In this document: one piece after another, positions 17,829-27,186 of the stretch | How the letters are laid out: every line of letters begins with the position of its first letter | How positions within the stretch are numbered: position 1 is the stretch's first letter | Source: CAZYFH01 sp965249175 | GTDB lineage: Bacteria > Acidobacteriota > Vicinamibacteria > Vicinamibacterales > UBA8438 | Length of the DNA stretch: 64,000 nt | Assembly (NCBI GenBank): GCA_965249175.1 | Contig: OZ252227.1 | Span: 6,386,001 to 6,450,000 of the forward strand | Direction: 5' to 3' | Notes under the pieces: generated by a model | What the model saw: the letters and a program-made list of their open reading frames with translations, nothing else | What the model was told of the DNA's origin: nothing | The model's database searches: none | Position numbers and translations under genes: made by a program

Positions 17829-18412
17829 ATGACCGAATGTCGGATGGTGGACGTTCAATCGAACGCGGCGGGTCTGGTTGACGGCCTGGCGGAGTTGGCC
17901 TTCGACGCCTTCCGGGTGAACGCGCCGACGTGGTTGCCGACTTTGGCATCTGCCCGAGCCGAGGTTGTTGAATCGCTTGAAGCCGGGCGCCTCAGTCGGG
18001 CACTGGTCGACACATCAGGGCATCCCCGCGGTTGGATCGGGGTCATTCCACACAACCAAGGGCGGGTCTGGGAGATTCATCCCATAGCCGTCCGGCCGAC
18101 CATGGCCAGGGCTACGGTCGGCGCTTGGTGGGTGAAATCGAACGGTTGGCCGCCCGCCAAGGCGTCCTCACCTTGTTTGCAGGCACCGGCGACGAGACGA
18201 ACGCCACGTCGTTGGCCGGAGTCGACCTCTTTCGCGACCCCGCCTCTGCCATCGCCCACGTCAGTGCAGCTGGTCCACATCCGTACAAGTTCTGGCAGCG
18301 GATGGGATTCCAAGTGGTCGGGGTGCTGCCAGATGCTGAAGGCAGGGGCCGACCCGGGATTCATCTTGCGAAACCGGTGGTACAAGGCCGCAGAGACGCG
18401 ACGAACGCCTAA
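17829..18412 (+). pseudogene. AAC(6')-like GNAT acetyltransferase, frameshifted cassette gene
   Basis: The first frame starts at 17829 and runs to about residue 90 (RVWEIHPIAVRPT). The acetyl-CoA-binding motif then continues in the +2 frame as HGQGYGRRLVGEIERLAARQ, followed by LTLFAGTGDETNATSLAGVD, HPYKFWQRMGFQVVGVLPDA and a stop at 18412. Together the halves make one full GNAT protein like aminoglycoside 6'-N-acetyltransferases. The break is near 18105, where one base appears missing within GACCATGG. Cassette genes of this kind commonly modify aminoglycosides; the actual substrate is not shown. The stop lies inside the R'' box of the following attC, typical of cassettes. It is a pseudogene or a sequence error. 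Confidence 0.75.
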
Positions 18413-18479
18413 CCAGCCGCTGCCGCTGACGACGGCCCAACGCGCGGGCCGTCGCAGTTGAACGGCGAGACGTTTGGGC
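18408..18479 (+). repeat. attC-like recombination site 1
   Basis: R'' is GCCTAAC (18408-18414). A central hairpin pairs CGACGGCCC with GGGCCGTCG around AACGCGC. The right end has GTTTGGG(C), a degenerate R' box that departs from GTTRRRY at one position. Length is about 72 bases, within the attC range. It overlaps the end of the GNAT cassette gene. Confidence 0.65.
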
Positions 18480-18512
18480 GGACAAGTGGCCAGTCAGCGG
18501 CCCGGGAGTAAT

Positions 18513-19115
18513 TTGACCCCGAAACAGGGGCTGGGATTCGTGAAGCGTCACGGAGTCGTGCTCCAGGCTGCGCGAGGGCGCGTCCCAAGCCTTGCGGAGG
18601 CTATCGCCGGCGAGCCGATCCGGGGTAGCTGGTGGGGCCATCCGAAGGGTCCCGAAATCTTCCATGTGGTCGAAGCCGTGTGTGAGAGCCCCGAGGTCCT
18701 GGTCTGCAAGCTGGTCGACGGCAAGGTCACGTACATCCACCAGCGTTTGTGGCCAGCGCTTGTGAAGCTTGCTTCGCGGTTTCGCAGAGACCAGCTGGCC
18801 AAGGTTTGGAACGAACACACACCGACTGGCGCGCACCGATCCCGACAGATGCCCTATCCAGACTGGGTACCCCGCGAAGTCATCAGACACGCGCGGCGGC
18901 TATCGATTGCGGAGGCGGAACGGATCTTGTCGTCGTGGCCAGTGCTGGAGGGAAAGGGAACCAAGGGGCGGTCGGTGAATAGGATGCCGCCGAACAAGGC
19001 GATGCAGCGGACGACGCTTCTCGTCGCCGCTGATCGCCAAGGCGTTAGGCGTACACCGATCAACGTGAAGATCTCGTGTCGAGCTGAGTCGACTGTGCAA
19101 CGATCCGAGCCGTGA
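18513..19115 (+). CDS. Cassette-encoded protein of unknown function
   Basis: I chose the TTG at 18513 because GGGAG lies just upstream and the product then begins MTPKQGLGFVKRHGVVLQAA. The frame is open to 18474, so GTG or TTG codons upstream are alternatives. The core includes ARGRVPSLAEAIAGEPIRGS, WWGHPKGPEIF, LVCKLVDGKVTYIHQRLWPA and PYPDWVPREVI. I have seen this kind of sequence only as uncharacterised protein. The reading frame runs through the whole following attC (giving NKAMQRTTLLVAAD), so the last 40 or so residues are probably translated attC rather than conserved protein. Function unknown. Confidence 0.65.
   Translation: MTPKQGLGFVKRHGVVLQAARGRVPSLAEAIAGEPIRGSWWGHPKGPEIFHVVEAVCESPEVLVCKLVDGKVTYIHQRLWPALVKLASRFRRDQLAKVWNEHTPTGAHRSRQMPYPDWVPREVIRHARRLSIAEAERILSSWPVLEGKGTKGRSVNRMPPNKAMQRTTLLVAADRQGVRRTPINVKISCRAESTVQRSEP
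18989..19050 (+). repeat. Complete attC site 2
   Basis: R'' GCCGAAC (18989-18995) and R' GTTAGGC (19044-19050) bound a near-perfect stem. The left arm GGCGATGCAGCGGACGACG pairs with the right arm CGTCGCCGCTGATCGCC except for one unpaired G and one unpaired A in the left arm. Such extrahelical bases define strand choice in genuine attC sites. The loop is CTTCT. This is the best attC in the window and firmly identifies the region as integron cassettes. Confidence 0.88.
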
Positions 19116-19450
19116 AGCTGCCGCGTGCCGACCAGGCGGTCATCGACCCTACGAAGCTGCATGGATACTTGCTGTCCACAAGGCATCCGGTCGGTCGATT
19201 CAAGGCACGTTTCTTCGAGGGGCTCGGGTACTCAGCGCAGCAGTGGGCGCGGTTGGAGGCCGATCTGCGGTCACAGCATCTCGCCAACGACGCGGACGAG
19301 CTGGAGTCGACGCCGTACGGTCAGAAGTACGAGATCCGAGCTATCCTGAATGGACCGACCGGACAAGCCAACGTCGTCACCGTGTGGGTGATCCGCCGCG
19401 GCGATAACATCCCGCGGTTCGTGACCGCGTACCCCGGAGAGCTACGATGA
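19112..19450 (+). CDS. DUF6883-like protein
   Basis: The 112-residue protein starts at GTG (19112) just after the attC. Its sequence MKLPRADQAVIDPTKLHGYL.....HPVGRFKARFFEGLGYS..... and C-terminal VWVIRRGDNIPRFVTAYPGE match the DUF6883 pattern, small proteins often found next to DUF4926 and sometimes as toxin-like domains of polymorphic systems. The ATGA overlap with the next gene indicates a two-gene cassette, an arrangement reminiscent of toxin-antitoxin pairs. That role is inferred, not demonstrated. Family assignment is from memory of the motif. Confidence 0.75.
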   Translation: MKLPRADQAVIDPTKLHGYLLSTRHPVGRFKARFFEGLGYSAQQWARLEADLRSQHLANDADELESTPYGQKYEIRAILNGPTGQANVVTVWVIRRGDNIPRFVTAYPGELR

Positions 19451-19680
19451 CCTTCCGACTCTTGGATGTCGTCGTTCTGAATACCGACCTGCCGAAACAC
19501 GGCCTGCGGCTTTGCGATCTGGGCACCGTCGTCGAAATCTACGAACCAGCCGGTCTCGAAGTCGAGTTCGTCACGGCATCTGGTCATACGACCGCTTTAG
19601 TGAGCGTCGCAGCGTCAGACGTACGGGCCGTTCGCCACGACGATCTGGTGGCGGTGCGACCTAATAGCGGCGCTGCGTAG
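19447..19680 (+). CDS. DUF4926 domain protein
   Basis: The 77-residue protein begins MTFRLLDVVVLNTDLPKHGL and continues with LCDLGTVVEIYEPAGLEVEF, the DUF4926 signature (small SH3-like beta barrel). It overlaps the upstream DUF6883 gene by ATGA, so the two are translated together. It is a plausible antitoxin or immunity partner of DUF6883, inferred from the conserved pairing. A truncated attC follows 20 bases later. Confidence 0.8.
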   Translation: MTFRLLDVVVLNTDLPKHGLRLCDLGTVVEIYEPAGLEVEFVTASGHTTALVSVAASDVRAVRHDDLVAVRPNSGAA

Positions 19681-19699
19681 CTGTAGGGCGGAAACCGAT

Positions 19700-19757
19700 G
19701 CCTAACCACGGCTTGCAGCCGACGGCGGCTGCCTGCGCCCACGCGCCGCTGCGTGGT
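19700..19757 (+). repeat. Truncated attC (left half)
   Basis: GCCTAAC (19700-19706) followed by CACGGCTTGCAGCCGACGG has the R''-L'' organisation of the other cassette ends. No matching right arm or GTTRRRY box follows. Sequence switches at about 19757 to a HigB-like coding fragment. It marks the broken right end of the cassette array. Confidence 0.6.
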
Positions 19758-19880
19758 GACCGTGCCGGCAAATACAGCATCCGCGTCAACGACCAATGGC
19801 GAATCTGTTTCCGCTGGCGGGATGGCGATGCGCACAACGTGGAAATCACTGACTACCACAGAGGATGGACGGACTGCTGA
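19758..19880 (+). pseudogene. HigB/RelE-family toxin C-terminal remnant
   Basis: Translation from 19758 gives DRAGKYSIRVNDQWRICFRW followed by DVEITDYH-like sequence (NVEITDYHRGW), the C-terminal half of HigB-type mRNA interferases. The N-terminal half and a start codon are absent because the frame runs directly into truncated attC sequence. No HigA antitoxin gene follows. It is a decayed toxin gene at the array end, probably fused by recombination or deletion. Confidence 0.7.
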
Positions 19881-20090
19881 CGGTTGTCAACGACCCACGT
19901 GAGCCCATTGCGCGTTGGCTGGCTTGTCGAAAATTCGGCACGTGGCTCGGTTTTGACAGCCGCAATCCCCGGTGCGGTTCATCCGACAACGGCGATGGCC
20001 AGCGTCGCGTCCTGGCGGAACCTAGGGGCCTAGGGACCGACTCGTTTGCCGGTCGATTTGAGGCGGAAGGGGACCGGTAATCAGGTTGCA

Positions 20091-20882
20091 CTACCGACGG
20101 CTGTCGCGGAACGCCTGAAGCTGTCGGACGGCGGCATCAATCTGCATCTCCAGGATCTGTTCACCGTACTCGGCCGTCGAGCGCGCGGCATTGCCGACGA
20201 GGCCGCTCCCGTCGCCCGCCGCTCCGAAGCCGAGTCGATCGCGGCGGAGCATAGACGGGTTGAGAAACAACAGGCTCGCCGTGTCGTGAATGCTGGCATG
20301 TGAGCCGACATCCTCGTCGGTTTCTCCTTGCGCCTTCAGCCAGTCGTCGCCCGGACCCGGATAGTAGGCGGACACGTGATGCATGCGGGTCGGTGTGCTC
20401 GCCCATTCGCTGTTGAGCGCGTCGGCGACCGCCTGCTGCGCCGCCTGGTTGCCGCCGCTGTCGCCGATGAGGGCGATGTCGCGGAAGCCGTGCTGCCGGA
20501 GGCTTCTGGCCGCAAACTCCAGCACCTTTTCGAAGATGTCCGGTGGCGTGGTGATCGTGCCGGCGAAGCGCATGTGGCCCGTCGGCGGATCGACATCGCC
20601 TTCCGGGACATACGCCATCACCGGCGCGACCAGCGTCCGTCCCAGACGCCTGGCGATCTCGCCGGCCTTGTACTTGACGAGGTAGTTGTGCTTTCCGAGG
20701 ACCATGTGCGGACCGTTCTGCTCGGTCCCGCCGGTCGGAACGATCACGGTCGTCGTCCCGGCGCCCACTGCGTCACGGACCTCCATCCACGTGAGCTCTT
20801 CCAGGAAGACCGTGTCGGGCGTCTGGGCCGAGATTGGAGTCGTCAGACACAAGACGACGACCACGAGGATGGCGCATCGCAT
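20091..20882 (-). CDS. Exported creatininase-family amidohydrolase
   Basis: The 263-residue protein has a signal peptide (MRCAILVVVVLCLTTPISA). The creatininase fold motifs are visible: PTGGTEQNGPHMVLGKHN, where the E and H residues are the usual metal ligands, then DSGGNQAAQQAVADALN and ETDEDVGSHASIHDTA with further ligands. Creatininase-family enzymes are Zn/Mn-dependent amidohydrolases acting on small cyclic or formyl amides, and this exported form probably acts in the periplasm. The substrate is unknown. It is a single gene facing away from lexA. Confidence 0.85.
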   Translation of the reverse strand: MRCAILVVVVLCLTTPISAQTPDTVFLEELTWMEVRDAVGAGTTTVIVPTGGTEQNGPHMVLGKHNYLVKYKAGEIARRLGRTLVAPVMAYVPEGDVDPPTGHMRFAGTITTPPDIFEKVLEFAARSLRQHGFRDIALIGDSGGNQAAQQAVADALNSEWASTPTRMHHVSAYYPGPGDDWLKAQGETDEDVGSHASIHDTASLLFLNPSMLRRDRLGFGAAGDGSGLVGNAARSTAEYGEQILEMQIDAAVRQLQAFRDSRR

Positions 20883-20885
20883 GGG

Positions 20886-21037
20886 CTAACGATACACGTC
20901 TCGCCGATGGCCAATTTTGACGATGACGATGGTTGCTTCCTGATCATTGATCGCGTCCAGGACGCGGTAGTTCCCCTGTCGGAATCGGTACTTCTCCAAC
21001 CCGGAGAGCTTTTCGCATCCCGTCTGCAGCCACAGCC
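20886..21037 (-). pseudogene. RelE/ParE-type toxin remnant
   Basis: Reading the minus strand from about 21037 to the TAG at 20886 gives GCEKLSGLEKYRFRQGNYRV followed by LDAINDQEATIVIVKIGHRRDVYR, the C-terminal part of RelE-family toxins. Upstream in this frame there is a TGA and no start, so the N-terminal third is lost. No antitoxin gene adjoins. It lies directly upstream of the lexA promoter. Confidence 0.7.
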
Positions 21038-21061
21038 TCAATCTTCATTTGACTCCTGGTC

Positions 21062-21093
21062 TTGACATGTAACAGACAAATGTATGCTATACT
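21062..21093 (+). promoter_or_regulatory. Promoter and candidate LexA operator of lexA-imuA-imuB-dnaE2
   Basis: TTGACA (21062-21067) is followed by TATGCT (21083-21088) or TATACT (21088-21093). The perfect inverted repeat GTAT-GCT-ATAC (21082-21092) overlaps the -10 region, where a self-regulating LexA would block RNA polymerase. The repressor-site assignment is inferred from position and symmetry only; LexA boxes vary widely among phyla. Confidence 0.5.
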
Positions 21094-21118
21094 CTTCGTT
21101 TCCGCTGAAGGCTTGCTG

Positions 21119-21730
21119 ATGGGACGAACACCACCGGGGGAGACACGCGACAAGGTCTTCGCCTTCGTGCGGCGCCGGTTGCTCGCGGGCCAGCCGCCGA
21201 CGGTGCGCGAGGTGCAGGACGCGTTCGGCTTCCGGGCGGTTCAGACGGCCCGACAGCATCTCGAGCAGCTGGTCGACCAGGGACGGCTCGTGGCCGAGCG
21301 GCACAAGTCCCGCGGCTACCGCTTGCCACGCATCGGGCGTGGGCCGGACACCGTGCTTGTTCCGTTGCTCGGTCGCGTACCGGCCGGCGCGCTTGCGGAG
21401 GCGGTTGAAGATCCCGACGGCTACATCCCGGTACAGGGGCATGGCGCGGCGGGCGATCTGTTCGCGCTTCGCGTGCGTGGCGAGAGCATGACCGGCGCGG
21501 GGATTCTCTCGGGGGATCTGGTGATCGTGCGGCGACAGCCGACGGCCCGGAGCGGCGAGATCGTCGTGGCGCTGGTCGATCGCGAGGCGACGGTAAAGAC
21601 GTTGCGTCTGCGGGGCCGGCGCGTGGAGCTGCGTCCCGAGAACCCTGCATACGATCCCATCGTGGTCGACGCCGACACGGTCAGCATTCTCGGCAAGGTG
21701 ATCGAGGTGCGGCGGATTTTGAAGTCGTGA
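21119..21730 (+). CDS. lexA: LexA-family SOS repressor
   Basis: The 203-residue protein starts at the ATG at 21119 (MGRTPPGETRDKVFAFVRRR). An N-terminal winged helix-turn-helix is followed by the S24 autoprotease domain with an Ala89-Gly90 cleavage site in RVPAGALAEA, catalytic Ser123 (RGESMTGAG) and Lys160 (ATVKTL). RecA-stimulated self-cleavage would derepress the genes it controls. It heads a cassette with imuA, imuB and dnaE2, as in many Proteobacteria and Acidobacteriota. Gap to imuA is 12 bases. Confidence 0.9.
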   Translation: MGRTPPGETRDKVFAFVRRRLLAGQPPTVREVQDAFGFRAVQTARQHLEQLVDQGRLVAERHKSRGYRLPRIGRGPDTVLVPLLGRVPAGALAEAVEDPDGYIPVQGHGAAGDLFALRVRGESMTGAGILSGDLVIVRRQPTARSGEIVVALVDREATVKTLRLRGRRVELRPENPAYDPIVVDADTVSILGKVIEVRRILKS

Positions 21731-21742
21731 GGCGCGACGTTG

Positions 21743-22396
21743 ATGTCGAAGGCAGCCACGGTGCGCGTCTCGGTGTCCAAGTTGCAAGGCAAGGTCATGC
21801 CGGCGACCTGGCTGCAGCGGACACGCGTCGCGCCCGGGCCGCCGGCGTGGACCGGCGCGTCGCTCGGAGGCTGCCTGGCGGAGCTCTCGAGCGCGGGGGC
21901 CGCGCCGTCGCTCACCCTGGCGTTCCGCCTCGTGCGCGAGCTGCAGCAGCAAGGTGAGCCGGTCGCCTGGATCACGCAGACCGGCAGCACGTTCTTTCCG
22001 CCCGACGCGGCCGACGGCGGTGTCGATGTGGCCGTGCTTCCAGTCATCCGCGTCTCCGATGTCACCGAGAGCGTCCGGGTCGCCGATCGGCTCACGCGCT
22101 CCGGCGCCTTCGGGTTGGTGGTGATCGATCTCGGCGAATGTCTCGATCTGCCGATTGCCGTCCAGACCCGTCTGGCCGAGCACGCACTCACGCACGGGAC
22201 GCTCATTCTCTGTCTGACGATGAAGACCGATCGGCAACCGTCGCTGGGGTCGCTGGTGTCGGTACGCGGACAGTCACGTCGCGCGCGTCATGGCAAGGGG
22301 CGGTTCGCGTGTCAGGTGCACGTCCTCAAGGACAAGCGTCGTGGTCCCGGGTGGGTGGACGAGGAATGGTGCCGTGGACCGGATGGCCTGCGTTGA
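21743..22396 (+). CDS. imuA: ImuA-like mutasome accessory protein
   Basis: The 217-residue protein shows the RecA/SulA-like ImuA pattern: LGGCLAELSSAG near the N terminus, LVRELQQQGEPVAWITQTGS, GAFGLVVIDLGE and LILCLTMK. It lacks a clear Walker A. Start ATG at 21743; a TTG one codon earlier is also in frame. Its end overlaps the ImuB start by 14 bases. ImuA is needed with ImuB and DnaE2 for SOS-induced mutagenesis and modulates RecA in studied species. Confidence 0.8.
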   Translation: MSKAATVRVSVSKLQGKVMPATWLQRTRVAPGPPAWTGASLGGCLAELSSAGAAPSLTLAFRLVRELQQQGEPVAWITQTGSTFFPPDAADGGVDVAVLPVIRVSDVTESVRVADRLTRSGAFGLVVIDLGECLDLPIAVQTRLAEHALTHGTLILCLTMKTDRQPSLGSLVSVRGQSRRARHGKGRFACQVHVLKDKRRGPGWVDEEWCRGPDGLR

Positions 22397-23909
22397 CCTC
22401 CCGGCGTTTCCGCTCCAGCTCCTGCTGAAACGGCATCCCGATTGGCGGACCCGACCGGTCGTCGTCGTCGACCGCGACAAGCCCCAAGGGGTCATCCTGT
22501 GGGCAAACGAACAAGCCCGCGCGCACCGTATCCGCCCCGGCATGCGCTACAGCGCCGGGCTGTCACTGGCGCGCACCCTCCATGCCGGCGAGGTGCCGGT
22601 CGCCGACATCAGCCGAGGTGTGGCACGTCTCGTCGACCGATTGCGTCGGTTCAGCCCTGACGTCGAGCCGTGTGGCGACGAGCCGGGCGTCTTCTGGTTG
22701 AACGCCTCCGGGCTCTCGCATCTCTATGCCTCGCCGCGACGCTGGGCCGCCGAGATCCGTGCCGCGCTCGAGACCGCGGGCTTCCGGTCGACGGTCGCTG
22801 TCGGGTTCACCAGGTTCGGCACGTACGCGATCGCCAAGTCGGTAGGCCGCGAAGCCGGCGCGAAAGATCAAGCGGCCCGTGGTGAAAGTCACCACGAGCC
22901 GATTGCGATCCTGCGCGACGTCGCCACCGAACGGGTGCAGGCCGGTCAAGTGTCGCTGGATCGGCTCGGGATCGCGCCGACGTTACGCGACAGCTTGCAC
23001 AAGCTCGGCGTCCGGAAGGTGCGGGCGTTTCTTCGACTTCCAGCCGCGGGGATCCGCCGGCGCTTCGGCAGCGAGGCGCACCGGCTCCATCGGCTCGCGG
23101 CCGGGGATCTCTGGGTCCCGTTGCAGCCGTTGCGGATGACCGATCCGCTCGTCCAGCGTCACGATCTCGACGACCCCGAATCGGACGTCTCCCGGCTCTT
23201 GTTTCTCATCAAGCGTCTGCTGCACCGATTGCTGATCACGGTGACCGAGCGTCACGAAGTGCTCACCGCGCTGACGCTCAGCTTGCGACTCGACCGCGAC
23301 GGCGTGCAGACCGAGCAGATCCGTCCGGCTGCCCCTACGGTCGACGTCCGCCAGATCATGAACCTGGTGCGGTTGCGTCTCGAAGCGTTGACGCTCGCAG
23401 CCGGCGTCACCGAGATTCGCCTCACCGCACGCGCCAAGCGCGTGACCACGGCGCAACATGGTCTCTTCGTCGAGCAGCCCCGCCGCGATCTGGCGGCAGC
23501 GAACCGCGCGCTCGCGCGGGTCCGGGCGGAGTTCGGTGAGGGGGCCGTCGTGCGGGCCCGGGTCACCGACGGACATCTGCCGGAAGCGCGGTTCGTCTGG
23601 GAGCCGCTCGACGCGCTCGCGCCTCCCCAGCCGCGTGACGTCGCGCTCCGACCGATGGTGCGCCGGATGCACGCCGCCCCCATTCCGCTTCCGCCGCGGC
23701 CGCGGCATGAGCCGGACGGCTGGCTGCTGCGCGGGGGGGTGCGGGGACACGTCATGGATCTCGCTGGCCCCTACCTGGTGTCGGGAGGGTGGTGGCGCAC
23801 CGCCGTGCACCGCGAGTACTACTTCGCGCACATGCGCGACGGCGATGTGCTGTGGATCTATTACGACCGGCCACGCCGCCGCTGGTGCTGGCAGGGCCAA
23901 GTGGAGTGA
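22383..23909 (+). CDS. imuB: ImuB, catalytically inactive Y-family polymerase homologue
   Basis: The 508-residue protein starts at the ATG at 22383 (MACVDLPAFPLQLLLKRHPD), overlapping imuA; the open frame extends 31 codons upstream. The Y-family palm/finger region is present (VVVVDRDKPQGVILWANEQA). The SIDEAYLD-like catalytic motif is replaced by GVFWLNASGLSHLY, so the acidic active-site pair is missing, as in all ImuB proteins. Helix-hairpin-helix and little-finger regions follow. ImuB acts as the scaffold joining the beta clamp, ImuA and DnaE2. A REP-like palindrome separates it from dnaE2. Confidence 0.88.
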   Translation: MACVDLPAFPLQLLLKRHPDWRTRPVVVVDRDKPQGVILWANEQARAHRIRPGMRYSAGLSLARTLHAGEVPVADISRGVARLVDRLRRFSPDVEPCGDEPGVFWLNASGLSHLYASPRRWAAEIRAALETAGFRSTVAVGFTRFGTYAIAKSVGREAGAKDQAARGESHHEPIAILRDVATERVQAGQVSLDRLGIAPTLRDSLHKLGVRKVRAFLRLPAAGIRRRFGSEAHRLHRLAAGDLWVPLQPLRMTDPLVQRHDLDDPESDVSRLLFLIKRLLHRLLITVTERHEVLTALTLSLRLDRDGVQTEQIRPAAPTVDVRQIMNLVRLRLEALTLAAGVTEIRLTARAKRVTTAQHGLFVEQPRRDLAAANRALARVRAEFGEGAVVRARVTDGHLPEARFVWEPLDALAPPQPRDVALRPMVRRMHAAPIPLPPRPRHEPDGWLLRGGVRGHVMDLAGPYLVSGGWWRTAVHREYYFAHMRDGDVLWIYYDRPRRRWCWQGQVE

Positions 23910-23924
23910 CCAGGAAATCTCGTC

Positions 23925-23948
23925 GTAGCGCAGGGCTTCAGCCCTGCC
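23925..23948 (+). repeat. Single REP-like palindrome
   Basis: GTAG followed by CGCAGGGC-TTCA-GCCCTGCC forms a hairpin of the same type as the pair at 6592-6642. It lies in the imuB-dnaE2 gap and abuts the dnaE2 start, so it could influence translation or mRNA stability of dnaE2. Confidence 0.7.
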
Positions 23949-23955
23949 GCTTCTC

Positions 23956-27069
<3,114 letters not shown>

Positions 27070-27186
27070 CCATTGACGCGCGTTCGACCGCGGCGTCACC
27101 GGCGTTCCGGGCATCAAGCGTATTGCCGCCTGAACGTCCGGATCCGTTTCAGGCTGATCGGTCGCGATGGCCGGTGGCGACCGTCA

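Noticed and set aside
19865..20080. Possible 71-residue gene after the HigB remnant
   Set aside because: No ribosome site, no recognisable motif, and it overlaps the end of the remnant; treated as non-coding.
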